Assembly: GCA_031292625.1 (NCBI GenBank)
Contig: JARLGU010000065.1
Span: forward strand, 26,849-90,848
Reading direction: 5' to 3'
Origin: Capsulimonadaceae bacterium
Lineage (GTDB): Bacteria > Armatimonadota > Armatimonadia > Armatimonadales > Capsulimonadaceae
Length of the DNA stretch: 64,000 bases
The notes under the pieces are model-generated. The model searched no databases and had not been told where the DNA came from. It saw only the letters and a list, made by a program, of their open reading frames with translations. This document shows, piece after piece, positions 26,225 through 34,708 of this stretch. The position numbers were made by a program, and so were the translations under genes. Every line of letters begins with the position of its first letter. Within the stretch, counting starts at the first letter, position 1.

Positions 26225-27456
26225 GGCGCGCCTCCAACATCCAGCTTCGTCACCGTCGCGCTCACTGGTATCGCAAAACGCACGCCGGAACGGGTCGTGA
26301 CTAGCACGTGGCTGGAAAACGACCCGGCAGGGACGTCCGCCGTCAGTCCGATGCTCAGAATGACTTGACGCCGCCCGCCCGATGCCCGCCTATTTGCGGC
26401 CGTGCAGACAATGTACGGCGATCCCGTTTCAAAGCTAAGCCCCGAAATATCGATCGAGCTTCCGGTAAGCCGGACCTCGACAGGCGACGTTTGCCCCGCC
26501 CTGACGAGACCAAAAACCGCTTCCGTGGGCATCGCCTGAACGTCCGCGACAATCTCCGCGGTCACGGGGATATACGATGGCGAGTAGTCGCGGTTCTTGT
26601 CGCCAACGTCGTCATCCGACAGCAGCGTCAGCGTCGCGTTCACCTGTCCCAGCCTTGGCAGCTCGGCGATACTGACGTCGAACTCGCGATGCCCGGCAGA
26701 GGCTGTCGAGGGGTCCACGGGACGAACGATGACATTGGCATCGTCCGATAGTATGCGGAAAGGAATGCTCGCGACCCGCGCATCAAGATCCACGGCAATG
26801 CGGCGGCTGGCGATCTGTCCGGCGGTCAGTTCTCCGAACGCGATGGAACCGACGCTAAATTGCGCCGGACCAATGCTCGTCCCCGTTAGCGAGACAAACA
26901 AATCTCCGGCGTCGCTATGAACATACACCCCTTTGCGAACCTCGCCTGGCGGAAGCCGGGAGGCGTCGACGGTCGCAAGCAGCGTGGCGTACGCACCTGG
27001 AACAAGCGCAAAGGGCAGCGGGAGTTCCGCTCCTTCGCTCGCGGGCGCTGCTGTCAGCATTGCGGATGTGCAACCGCAAGACGTCGTGACGTTCTCGATA
27101 TGGATAGGTCGCGAGCTGATATTGCGCAGCGTAATCGGAAACGACGCGGTCGGCAGATCGATTACCTTGAGGGTACCGAAGGTGTACTCATAGTTGCCTG
27201 GAGCAATGCGAGTGACACGGTTCCCGCCCACAACAACCAGCGCATCGTCCGTCCACAGCCGGTGCGGCAACGGTGGCTGATGCTTTGCGGCGGCCATTGG
27301 CCGGTTCGCGGTTGGCTTTGCGACCAGGGCGGCTTGCCTGATATTGCGCTTTGCGTGCTTGCGGACATGCGCTACCGCGTTCCCTTGCGGCAAGAAGAGA
27401 ACGGCGCAGGACAGAGCGGCGAGCAAGCGCACTGAGAAAAGACGAAACGACTCCAT
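26221..27456 (-). CDS. DUF1573-type exported protein
   Basis: About 411 residues with an N-terminal signal peptide (LLAALSCAVLFLPQGNAVA). The DUF1573 core, an immunoglobulin-like fold, is recognised by FPITLRNISSRPIHIENVTT, SCGCTSA and further GVYVHSDAG-type strands; a second similar domain follows (about 255-405). The function of DUF1573 is not established. ATG at 27456 begins the signal peptide; the longer frame to 27621 would overlap purE. The gene is divergent from purE and coupled to the downstream redoxin gene. Confidence 0.75.
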   Translation of the reverse strand: MESFRLFSVRLLAALSCAVLFLPQGNAVAHVRKHAKRNIRQAALVAKPTANRPMAAAKHQPPLPHRLWTDDALVVVGGNRVTRIAPGNYEYTFGTLKVIDLPTASFPITLRNISSRPIHIENVTTSCGCTSAMLTAAPASEGAELPLPFALVPGAYATLLATVDASRLPPGEVRKGVYVHSDAGDLFVSLTGTSIGPAQFSVGSIAFGELTAGQIASRRIAVDLDARVASIPFRILSDDANVIVRPVDPSTASAGHREFDVSIAELPRLGQVNATLTLLSDDDVGDKNRDYSPSYIPVTAEIVADVQAMPTEAVFGLVRAGQTSPVEVRLTGSSIDISGLSFETGSPYIVCTAANRRASGGRRQVILSIGLTADVPAGSFSSHVLVTTRSGVRFAIPVSATVTKLDVGGAP

Positions 27457-27605
27457 TGAATCTATTATTACACTGCGCGCTGGGAAATCGCCAACGTATG
27501 TGCGATGCAAACGCCGCAATTGAAATGGGGCCTGCTCCTTGAAACTGCGCCAATACCGCACTCCGCGGAGCGTGAGGTAAACTTTAGCCGACAAGGAGAT
27601 ATGAC

Positions 27606-28121
27606 ATGATCGATCAGCCAATAGTTGGCATCATTATGGGGAGCGACTCGGACCTGCCGGTCATGAGAGCAGCCCTCGACGTCTGCCGCGAGTTCGGCGT
27701 CCCGTGCGAAGTCGCGATTATTTCGGCCCACCGAACGCCGGATCGCGCCTTGGATTATGCGAAGACCGCCGCGGAGCGCGGGCTCAAGACAATTATCGCG
27801 GGCGCTGGCGGCGCAGCGCACCTTCCTGGAGTGATCGCCGCGCTGACGTCGCTGCCGGTCATCGGCGTGCCGGTGTCCCTAAAGCAGCTCGACGGCCTCG
27901 ATTCCCTGCTTTCCATCGTCCAGATGCCCAAGGGCATTCCCGTCGCAACCGTCGGCATTGGCAATGCAGGGAATGCGGGGCTGCTCGCCGTTCGCATCCT
28001 GGGCGCGTCGGATCCCGAACTTCGCAAGAAGATCGATCTCTACCGAGACAATTTGCGGGCGTCGGTCGAGAAGAAGCAGAGCCGCCTCGAAGAGGTCGGC
28101 GTCGACAATTACGTCCCGTAA
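27606..28121 (+). CDS. purE: N5-carboxyaminoimidazole ribonucleotide mutase
   Basis: The 171-residue protein matches class I Pur[15 protein letters not shown] at the N-terminus, [18 protein letters not shown], and [27 protein letters not shown]. It converts N5-CAIR to CAIR in purine synthesis. AAGGAG lies seven bases before the ATG. No purK neighbour is present; the next gene, 15 bases away, is a TPR protein. Confidence 0.96.
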   Translation: MIDQPIVGIIMGSDSDLPVMRAALDVCREFGVPCEVAIISAHRTPDRALDYAKTAAERGLKTIIAGAGGAAHLPGVIAALTSLPVIGVPVSLKQLDGLDSLLSIVQMPKGIPVATVGIGNAGNAGLLAVRILGASDPELRKKIDLYRDNLRASVEKKQSRLEEVGVDNYVP

Positions 28122-28136
28122 CTCCGGAAGGCGGTC

Positions 28137-29378
28137 ATGATGGTCTCACCGATTCGCCTCGTGTTCGTCCCCTGGGGCGCGGACAGCTTCGGCGATGATC
28201 TGTGGCTCTTCGAGAACGGTCTGATCCTCGTAATCGAGACGATGATCGACGCGCTGGAGCCGCGCGGCAGCAACGTCTACGCCGATCTGTACGATCAGCT
28301 CAGCGGTCAGACCATCCGCACCGCCCCCGTGCGTCCGCTCGGCGAGCCTCAGCTCGAGGTGCTGGGCACGCGCGCTCCAAAAGGCACGAACGCCATCGTC
28401 GACGGTGTTTTTACGGTCGAACGCGCGGGCGACGGAAGCCTTCGCCGAATCGAAGCGGCTCTGCGCCTCGTCCTCCTGCCTTCGCTGCGCGTAGAAACGC
28501 CGGATGCGTTCGTTTACGACCAGTTTTCATCCGCATCCGGCGCGATACTGCCCATAACCTCGTCCGAGTCCTTTCACGCCCTTGCGTTAGCCATGGCGCG
28601 AGTCCTGCTCGGCGAACTAGGCGCCGCGCTTCCGTCCGGCCTGACGCCAGCGGGCTTGATGCTGACCTCCCATTGGGAAGCGTTCCTGCACTTTATCAAG
28701 GCAAAGCGGCTGGCGCGCACGGCCGAAGAGAAAATCGGCTATTACCGGCAGGCTGTCGCGTTGGCCCCAGACTTCTTTTGGGCGCAATTTAACCTCGGTC
28801 AGATGCTCAAGCAGCAGGACGACTTTGTGTCCGCACGCAGGGCCTTTCTTGCCGCAAGCCACGGCGCTGGCGACGATCCGGCTATTCAAAGCGATGCGCT
28901 TTTCGAACTTGGGCTATGCTCGATCCACCTCGGCGACACGAAGACGGCGCGCGCCTTCTGGGACGATGCGCTGAGTCATGCGCCGCAAAACCCAAACCTC
29001 CTCGTGAATATCGCGGGAACGTACGAACAAGAGGAGGATTGGCTTCACGCGATCGACTTGCACGAGCACGCCCTGGCGATCTCACCCGGTCACCACAAAG
29101 CGCTGGTCAGTCTCGCCCGGCTGCGAACGATGACGGGGCAGGTCGGCGCGGCGATCCCGCTGTATCATCGCGCGCTCGCAATCGAGCCCAACGACCCGCT
29201 GCGCGAAGCGATCCTCGGCGGATGCTACCTGTCGACGGGCGATGCGGAGAACGCGCGCTTGCATCTCTCGCGCGCCGCACAGCTGGATCCTCCGCGCGAA
29301 GCCCCAATCGCGCCTGGCGAGCCAACGTCGCCAGGCGATTATGCGCGCACCGAGCTTGCGAAACTTGGCGAGCCGTAG
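28137..29378 (+). CDS. TPR-containing protein of unknown function
   Basis: A 413-residue soluble protein. The N-terminal half (about 1-170, beginning VSPIRLVFVPWGADSFGDD) is of no recognised family. The C-terminal half (about 180-400) is a run of tetratricopeptide repeats, for example YYRQAVALAPDFFWAQFNLG and LYHRALAIEPNDPLRE. It follows purE by 15 bases and is likely co-transcribed. A protein-protein interaction role is the only supported guess. Confidence 0.7.
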   Translation: MMVSPIRLVFVPWGADSFGDDLWLFENGLILVIETMIDALEPRGSNVYADLYDQLSGQTIRTAPVRPLGEPQLEVLGTRAPKGTNAIVDGVFTVERAGDGSLRRIEAALRLVLLPSLRVETPDAFVYDQFSSASGAILPITSSESFHALALAMARVLLGELGAALPSGLTPAGLMLTSHWEAFLHFIKAKRLARTAEEKIGYYRQAVALAPDFFWAQFNLGQMLKQQDDFVSARRAFLAASHGAGDDPAIQSDALFELGLCSIHLGDTKTARAFWDDALSHAPQNPNLLVNIAGTYEQEEDWLHAIDLHEHALAISPGHHKALVSLARLRTMTGQVGAAIPLYHRALAIEPNDPLREAILGGCYLSTGDAENARLHLSRAAQLDPPREAPIAPGEPTSPGDYARTELAKLGEP

Positions 29379-29416
29379 TCGCGATGGACGGCAGAATTGC
29401 CGCCGCGTCGCCCGCT

Positions 29417-30322
29417 CTATTCCTCGTCGGCCATTGGCGGCTCCTGATGGCGCGCGCAAACAGCCGCAAATTCCGCGCCAAGCATCAAGATAATCGTCGA
29501 GTAATAGATCCACAAAACCAGCAGGATCACATCCGCAAGCCCGCCATAAACGCCATGATTTGGGCGAAGCAAGAACGCCGCGAGCCCCTTCTTTGCAATT
29601 TCGAACATCAGGCTCGCGACCACTCCGCCTGCAAGCGCCGGCTTCCATCGGGTCGTCGCGGCAGGAAGCGTCTTGTAGACGATGGAGAACAGGGCTACGT
29701 TAAGCAAGACGGCGACGGCCTCCGCAACGATGCTCAGTGCCGCCGCCCCCTGACTTTCTCTCCCGAAAAGCGGAAGCCAGCCGCTTAGGACGGCTTGAGC
29801 CGCGCCGGTGAGGAGGACCGAGAGAAAAAGGAGCGCGCCGTTGATGCAGAGAAGCGACAATGCAACCAGCCGGACTCGCAACCAGCTTCGCGTTTCGAGC
29901 ACCTCGAATGAGACGTTCATTGCGACCGAACCGACGACATAAACCTGCATCGCCGACCAAACCAGAATGAGCAGGCCAATCCAAAAGGCTGGCGTGCTGC
30001 TGGCGGCCAGGGCGTCGATTCCGTGCACGACGGGCGGCGTAATGACATCGTTTGCGGCTGTTCTGGCGTCTCCGGAAGGAACAAACCTCGCGATCAGCGT
30101 ATGCACCTGCGCAACCGCGACGCCGCGGTTCACCGTAAAGCCCAGCACGGCAACGGCCAGCAGACTGGCAGGCGGGAGCGAAAGGATGAGAAAGAATGCC
30201 ACCCCGGCCGCCGTAATCGATCCATTGTTCTTGCCGAAACGCCTGATCGCTTCGATGGGATATTTTAGCCACGGCCGCGACGCCGCGGCTTTGATCTCGT
30301 CCCTCATAACGCCCACATGCAC
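29417..30322 (-). CDS. YihY/virulence factor BrkB family membrane protein
   Basis: The 301-residue protein has about six membrane helices. The family pattern is seen at ITAAGVAFFLILSLPPASLL, in the long loops, and at YKTLPAATTRWKPALAGGVVAS and LLVLWIYYSTIILMLGAEFAAV near the C-terminus. Often mis-called ribonuclease BN; the role is probably in transport or envelope, but is unsettled. It may begin at 30322 or 30307. It is convergent with the TPR gene and divergent from the exported protein at 30462. Confidence 0.88.
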   Translation of the reverse strand: MHVGVMRDEIKAAASRPWLKYPIEAIRRFGKNNGSITAAGVAFFLILSLPPASLLAVAVLGFTVNRGVAVAQVHTLIARFVPSGDARTAANDVITPPVVHGIDALAASSTPAFWIGLLILVWSAMQVYVVGSVAMNVSFEVLETRSWLRVRLVALSLLCINGALLFLSVLLTGAAQAVLSGWLPLFGRESQGAAALSIVAEAVAVLLNVALFSIVYKTLPAATTRWKPALAGGVVASLMFEIAKKGLAAFLLRPNHGVYGGLADVILLVLWIYYSTIILMLGAEFAAVCARHQEPPMADEE

Positions 30323-30461
30323 TCCGGTTCGCTATTCACACCATCCCATATACCATTCGGACATCAAGTTCTGATGTGAGGTCGACGGCCCTTTCAAAAC
30401 AAAAATCATTTATCTTCTTGGATTGTGGAGGATAATTGTACAAAATCGCCAACATGAGATC

Positions 30462-31310
30462 ATGCCGAGAATTACTGTCTTTTGCATGCTGCTCGTCTGT
30501 GCGACCATCTGCATGACCCAGTCATTTCGGGCCGGCGCCGAGCCTACGGGCGCGGACGGCATGAGCCCCACAGGAATCGTAACGGCATCGGACCGCCTTC
30601 CGCAGGACGTCGGCCAGTTGCTTTCAAGAATCCGGGAGGCCGGCTCGCAGCGCGACATGGACGGGCTTTACTCCCTTGCGGCATTCGCGCAAACCCCTCG
30701 GTACGATGACGATTCCGCCGTCAGTCTCATGAAAGCGCTCTGCGAGCAACTTACCCAGGCAATTCCCGACCCCGCGCTCGAACGTCGTCGCGGCCAGCTG
30801 CTGGAGCAATGCGCTCAGTGGGCTCTCGCGACGCATTTGTCGATGCCCCTTGCCGACCAGGCCTATTTCATGTCCCGTCCGTTGCTGTCCGATACGCAGG
30901 TTACCGGAGATGCGTGGGTCTTGCGCCGGAAATCGCGTACGGATGCGTGGTTTACGCTCTGGCGCAAGCTCGACGCGCAAGAAGGGGCGCGCGGATACGC
31001 CAATGACGATCAGAGCGCGGCATCCAGCCGAGTCGCCTCCAGCCGTAGCGATATATACCCTCATATCACTCCAGGGCTCGAGAAAGATAGCCACAGCAGG
31101 CAAGACTCCAACGCCCTTCACCTCGCGAGCGTCCGCCGCTACTACACAAACGCCGCCGAGGCGTTCCTGATCTCCGCCTATTCACGCCCGCCGTACGATG
31201 TTGACGATCTTCGCCGGCGCCTGAACTCTCCTTTGGTCAGCGACGAGTTACGCTGGCGAATTCTGGGTAAGGTACTCTATAATATGAGCATCGCCCAATC
31301 GAAGAGCTAA
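30462..31310 (+). CDS. Exported protein of unknown function
   Basis: About 282 residues starting MPRITVFCMLLVCATICMTQ, a plausible signal peptide, then a largely helical mature part with many charged residues (LLSRIREAGSQRDMDG, LLEQCAQWALATHLSMPLAD). No recognised family. The upstream ATG at 30423 would put extra polar residues before the signal peptide. It lies 87 bases before the DciA-like gene on the same strand. Confidence 0.6.
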   Translation: MPRITVFCMLLVCATICMTQSFRAGAEPTGADGMSPTGIVTASDRLPQDVGQLLSRIREAGSQRDMDGLYSLAAFAQTPRYDDDSAVSLMKALCEQLTQAIPDPALERRRGQLLEQCAQWALATHLSMPLADQAYFMSRPLLSDTQVTGDAWVLRRKSRTDAWFTLWRKLDAQEGARGYANDDQSAASSRVASSRSDIYPHITPGLEKDSHSRQDSNALHLASVRRYYTNAAEAFLISAYSRPPYDVDDLRRRLNSPLVSDELRWRILGKVLYNMSIAQSKS

Positions 31311-31397
31311 AGGCGAGCGTTCAGGATGTCCTTTTGCAGAGCGTCAGGCGGAGTTTCGCCTGACGCACACGCGGGACAAGCTAAAATTCGTGAAGAA

Positions 31398-32015
31398 ATG
31401 TTAAAGCGCACCGGCCACATCAGTCCGTTTGGGCAGGCGCTCGATGGTCTCCTCAACGAGCACGACCTGCGAGAACCGCTTCGCCCGCATACGGCGCGGG
31501 TCATTTGGGACGAAGTCGTCGGCCCGGAGATTGCGGCGGCGAGCGGTGCGAGCGCGGTTCGCGGCGGCGTCTTGTTCGTCACCGTCCGGTCGGCTGTGTG
31601 GGCGAACGAGCTTGCCTTTTACAAGAAAGACATCCTCGACCGGCTGAACGACCGTCTTGGCGGCAAGGTTATTTCGGATATCCATTTCAAGGTGAGCGGC
31701 CGGACGCCTCCGGCGTTAAAGACATCCCCCACCCTCCCCGATCGGCCGGACGATGAAGCGCTTCGCGATATCAAGGCGTCGGGACCGCTGGCGGACGCTG
31801 CCCGGAGGCGCACTGGCGTGGGCGATCCCAACGTCGACGAAACGCTCGACCACGTGCTCTGCAAGGCGGCCAAAGCCCAAACATGGAAGCGCGAGCATGG
31901 TTGGATCCCCTGCCGGTCCTGCGGAACCCTTTTCGACCCGGCAGAAAGCGCACCGGGAACGACCGACTGCCTCTATTGCCTCACGCTGCGCCACGGGCGG
32001 ATGTTGGGTTCTTGA
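31398..32015 (+). CDS. DciA/DUF721 family protein with C-terminal zinc-ribbon-like tail
   Basis: About 205 residues. The first 100 read as DUF721: LRPHTARVIWDEVVGPEIA, SGASAVRGGVLFVTVRSAVWANEL and LNDRLGGKVISDIHFKVSG. This family includes DciA, the widespread loader of the replicative helicase DnaB. The last 40 or so residues hold CRSC and CLYC pairs (WIPCRSCGTLFDPAE, TTDCLYC), a likely treble-clef or zinc-ribbon, which is not part of DciA in most bacteria. The frame is open from 31326; the ATG at 31398 gives a better start. Position near parAB and recF fits a replication gene. Confidence 0.7.
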   Translation: MLKRTGHISPFGQALDGLLNEHDLREPLRPHTARVIWDEVVGPEIAAASGASAVRGGVLFVTVRSAVWANELAFYKKDILDRLNDRLGGKVISDIHFKVSGRTPPALKTSPTLPDRPDDEALRDIKASGPLADAARRRTGVGDPNVDETLDHVLCKAAKAQTWKREHGWIPCRSCGTLFDPAESAPGTTDCLYCLTLRHGRMLGS

Positions 32016-32257
32016 GCGCCGCGAGGCTCAAAATCTCGCCATCCGTTTCGGCCCGCATAGCGGACAGCTGATTCTTAAATTCGAGAAATTGTGTGATAAT
32101 CTTGGTGGGACATGGTAAGTCGAATCGCGTCATGGGCAATCCTTACGAGTTTCTTTGACTTACTCCCTAAAGATTTTGGGTCAGGTATCCATAATATAGG
32201 TTGGAAGTTCTCTGGAAGCCAGAATCTTCGCTTAGGCTCGGGGTTATCCCCAGCCGT
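32016..32257 (+). promoter_or_regulatory. Intergenic leader upstream of the c-di-GMP riboswitch
   Basis: No protein gene is seen here. It includes TAAAGATT (32168-32175) and TCCATAAT (32188-32195), a weak match to a flagellar sigma-28-type promoter layout, and a strong hairpin GGCT-c-GGGG-TTAT-CCCC-AGCC (32235-32254) just before the riboswitch. The promoter call is speculative. Confidence 0.3.
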
Positions 32258-32353
32258 TTAAGGGCAAACCTGCGGAAACGCAGGGACGCAAAGCCTACGG
32301 GTCTACGGTGATCTCGCAATACGAGGCGCTATGATAGCCAGGCCGCCGCTAAA
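32258..32353 (+). promoter_or_regulatory. Cyclic di-GMP (GEMM-I) riboswitch
   Basis: The RNA carries all conserved GEMM-I blocks in order: AGGGCAAACC, CGGAAACG (GAAA-type tetraloop), CAGGGACGCAAAGCCT, GGGTCTACGG and ATGATAGCCAGGCCGCC. It binds c-di-GMP and usually switches transcription or translation of motility, surface or biofilm genes. It is followed after about 58 bases by a FlgM-like gene. Whether binding turns expression on or off is not evident. Confidence 0.92.
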
Positions 32354-32411
32354 TACCCGCGTTAAGGGTGTTCCATGAGACATAGTATAAGATCGTAAGG
32401 AGCACTCTATT

Positions 32412-32720
32412 ATGAGAATTACAGGGGAACAGTCGAACGCCGCATCGCGCATCAACTCCGTAAGCGGAGCGCATGCGCCAGCCGCGGCCCAATCCGGTGC
32501 GGATGAGTCGCCGATGAGTTCGGCGGCAACTGCAACGTTTTCGGCACGGGCTCAGGAAATTTCGCGGGCTAAGGCTGCTGTAAACGCTGCTCCGGATACC
32601 CGTGATGACCTGGTCAGTTCCATCAAGGATCGCGTCGATGCCGGAACGTACAATCCGAGCAGTGATGACATCGCGGAAATGATGCTGCGACGCCACGCTG
32701 CGGACAACATGGGCGGTTAG
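32412..32720 (+). CDS. flgM: FlgM-like anti-sigma-28 factor
   Basis: A 102-residue protein with a disordered, Ala/Ser-rich N-terminus and a C-terminal segment (about 60-98: DLVSSIKDRVDAGTYNPSSD then DIAEMMLRR) that matches the FlgM sigma-binding region (K-x2-I..GTY.-x3-IA..LL). FlgM holds the flagellar sigma factor inactive until export. AAGGAGC lies 7-10 bases before the ATG. It is behind a c-di-GMP riboswitch and followed by a strong terminator, so it forms its own unit. No other flagellar genes are visible in the window. Confidence 0.78.
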   Translation: MRITGEQSNAASRINSVSGAHAPAAAQSGADESPMSSAATATFSARAQEISRAKAAVNAAPDTRDDLVSSIKDRVDAGTYNPSSDDIAEMMLRRHAADNMGG

Positions 32721-32761
32721 CGGCACGTTCAGGGCGGCAAGCCGCGCACGTTTTTTTGCGC

Positions 32762-32801
32762 AAAGCACTACGGTCACGTCAGACCGTGGTGCTTTGTTAT
32801 T
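32762..32801 (+). terminator. Terminator after flgM-like gene
   Basis: A 13-pair stem (AAAGCACTACGGT / ACCGTGGTGCTTT, one G-T pair) with an eight-base loop is followed by GTTATT. Another GCGGC-AA-GCCGC hairpin with a TTTTTTT run (32735-32757) lies directly upstream, so termination before parA should be efficient. Confidence 0.75.
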
Positions 32802-32932
32802 ATGCAACCCTAATGCAAACATGTGTTCGTTTTCTTGGCAACGCATCTATCCCCCTACCCCATTTTCCGCGCCAAACTGTTCATTTCGTCTCTCTCTTGC
32901 CGCATTGACCGAATTGTTGGTAAACTGTTGGA

Positions 32933-33721
32933 ATGGCGACGAAGCGTGAAGCCCGGATATTGGCGGTGGTCAATCAAAAGGGCGGTGTTGGAAAAACGAC
33001 AACGGCGGTCAATTTGTGCGCTTACCTAGCGCAAGCCGGCAAGCGAGTCTTGCTGGTCGACTGCGATCCTCAAAGCAATGCGACAAGCGGCGTCGGGCTA
33101 GACAAGGCGGCAGTCACGACAGGTCTCTACGATGTTCTCGTTGAGAATGTCCCGTTCGCGGACATCATCGTCAAGGACGTCGCGGACATCAAGGGTTTTG
33201 ATCTCGCGCCGTCAACGATCGACCTGTCGGGTGCGGAGATGGTGCTGTACACGGAGCAGAACTTTGCCCGAGAATCGGTGCTTGCCCGTGCGATGAAGGA
33301 TGTTCGCGGCACGTACGACTACATTTTCATCGACGCGCCTCCTTCGCTCGGTCTGATCACGATCAATATATTGACCGCATCGAGCGGCCTGATCATTCCC
33401 ATTCAGTGCGAATACTACGCGCTGGAGGGTATCAGTCAACTGCTAAGCGTCGTCGAGCGCATCCAGGAGCGTCTGAACACGGCGCTTTCGATCGACATGG
33501 TGGTGCTGACGATGCAGGACTACCGGACAAACCTTTCGCAGCAGGTCATCAGCGATGTTCGCGATTACTTTGGCGACAAGGTTGCGCGCACGCTCATTCC
33601 TCGCAACGTACGCCTGAGCGAAGCGCCAAGTTACGGACAGCCGATCAGTCTCTACGATGCAAAATCGAAGGGCGCCGCGGCTTACGCACAGCTTGCGAAG
33701 GAGGTCATCGAAAAGCTATGA
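32933..33721 (+). CDS. parA: Chromosome partitioning ATPase ParA/Soj
   Basis: The 262-residue protein contains the deviant Walker A motif KGGVGKTTTAVNL near residue 18, DCDPQSNAT, and IFIDAPPSLG. ParA forms DNA-bound dimers with ATP and moves ParB-parS complexes apart. The parB ATG overlaps its stop as ATGA. A possible promoter is TTGCCG-N18-TAAACT just before the start. Its length and parB neighbour show the chromosomal type rather than a plasmid one. Confidence 0.96.
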   Translation: MATKREARILAVVNQKGGVGKTTTAVNLCAYLAQAGKRVLLVDCDPQSNATSGVGLDKAAVTTGLYDVLVENVPFADIIVKDVADIKGFDLAPSTIDLSGAEMVLYTEQNFARESVLARAMKDVRGTYDYIFIDAPPSLGLITINILTASSGLIIPIQCEYYALEGISQLLSVVERIQERLNTALSIDMVVLTMQDYRTNLSQQVISDVRDYFGDKVARTLIPRNVRLSEAPSYGQPISLYDAKSKGAAAYAQLAKEVIEKL

Positions 33722-34629
33722 CAAACGAGAAAGCTCCAAAGCGCGGTCTGGGCCGCGGCCTATCGCATCTCATCCCGGGCGCCGCCGTACCGGTGGACGC
33801 TGCGGCATTGCCGGAGGCGGCGGCGAACACGGAGGAGGGTATGCGGATGATCCCTCTGACCAAGATCGCGCTCAATCCCTACCAGCCTCGCGAGTCCTTC
33901 GCGCCCGACGAGTTGGCGGACCTTACGGAGTCGATCAAGGAGCACGGCGTGCTGCAACCGATCGTCGTCCGGCCCAAGCGGCCCGGCGCATGGGAGCTGG
34001 TCGCAGGCGAGCGTCGCTTCCGCGCGGCAACGGCGGCTGGATTGAAGGACATTCCGGCGGTTGTCAAAGATCTGGATGATCGTTCGGCTCTTGCGCTCGC
34101 GGTCATTGAAAACATTCAGCGCGAAAACTTGAACGCAATTGAAGCAGCGCGCGCGTACAAGCGGCTACAAGACGAGTTTGGTCTCAACCAATCCCAGGTC
34201 GCGCGCGAAGTAGGCAAACCGCAGCCCACCGTTGCAAACGCGCTTCGCCTCTTGCAGCTCCCCGAGCCGGTTGTCGCAAGCGTCGCATCCGGCGAGATCA
34301 CGGAGGGCCACGGCAAGGCCATATTGGCAATCGACGACGACGAAAGTCGCGTAAGGCTCTGGCGCGAAGTCGTGGACAAGAAGCTTAACGTGCGGGAAAC
34401 CGAACGTCGCGCATCCGCAATCCGGAACGCGCCGCGCGAAATTATTCCACGTGGAATAACCAACAACGAGGAAACGCTGCACATCGAGGCCCTCGAAGAA
34501 GACCTCAGCCTTGTCCTTGGCGCGAAAACTCGCATCCGAATGACCAAACCAAACCGCGGCGTCGTTGAAGTCGCCTTCTACGAGCGCGAGGAGCTCGACG
34601 CCATTATCGACCGCCTTCTCCGCCGATAG
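33718..34629 (+). CDS. parB: Chromosome partitioning protein ParB
   Basis: A 303-residue ParB/Spo0J. It shows PKRGLGRGLSHLIPG at the start, the CTPase/ParB box GVLQPIVVRP, GERRFRAA, the helix-turn-helix around NQSQVAREVGKPQPTVANAL, and a C-terminal dimerisation region. ParB binds parS and spreads as a CTP-gated clamp. ATG at 33718 overlaps the parA stop. Two parS-like palindromes lie inside and at the end of this gene. Confidence 0.96.
   Translation: MTNEKAPKRGLGRGLSHLIPGAAVPVDAAALPEAAANTEEGMRMIPLTKIALNPYQPRESFAPDELADLTESIKEHGVLQPIVVRPKRPGAWELVAGERRFRAATAAGLKDIPAVVKDLDDRSALALAVIENIQRENLNAIEAARAYKRLQDEFGLNQSQVAREVGKPQPTVANALRLLQLPEPVVASVASGEITEGHGKAILAIDDDESRVRLWREVVDKKLNVRETERRASAIRNAPREIIPRGITNNEETLHIEALEEDLSLVLGAKTRIRMTKPNRGVVEVAFYEREELDAIIDRLLRR
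34442..34459. promoter_or_regulatory. parS-like palindrome within parB
   Basis: TTATTCCACGTGGAATAA is a perfect 18-bp palindrome on the CACGTG core of parS. Compared with the canonical TGTTTCACGTGAAACA, the flanking bases differ, but TTCCACGTGGAA-type sites are known ParB targets. It falls in the coding sequence about 170 bases before the parB stop. Confidence 0.7.
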
Positions 34630-34649
34630 TTATTCCACGTGGAATAACT
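34628..34649. promoter_or_regulatory. parS-like palindrome at the parB stop
   Basis: A 22-bp perfect palindrome with the same 18-bp core as the site at 34442-34459. It overlaps the last two bases of the TAG stop at 34627-34629. Two identical cores within 200 bp next to parAB support a genuine centromere-like cluster. As RNA it could also form a hairpin, but no T-run follows. Confidence 0.75.
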
Positions 34650-34708
34650 ATTCCGGCTCAAAGCGGCCGTCATGCTTATCACAATGACTATCAAGGACGT
34701 GTTCTGCC

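Noticed and set aside
32349..32846. 165-codon minus-strand frame across the flgM-like gene
   Set aside because: It runs through a riboswitch end, a coding gene and a terminator in antisense; the plus-strand FlgM pattern with Shine-Dalgarno is better.
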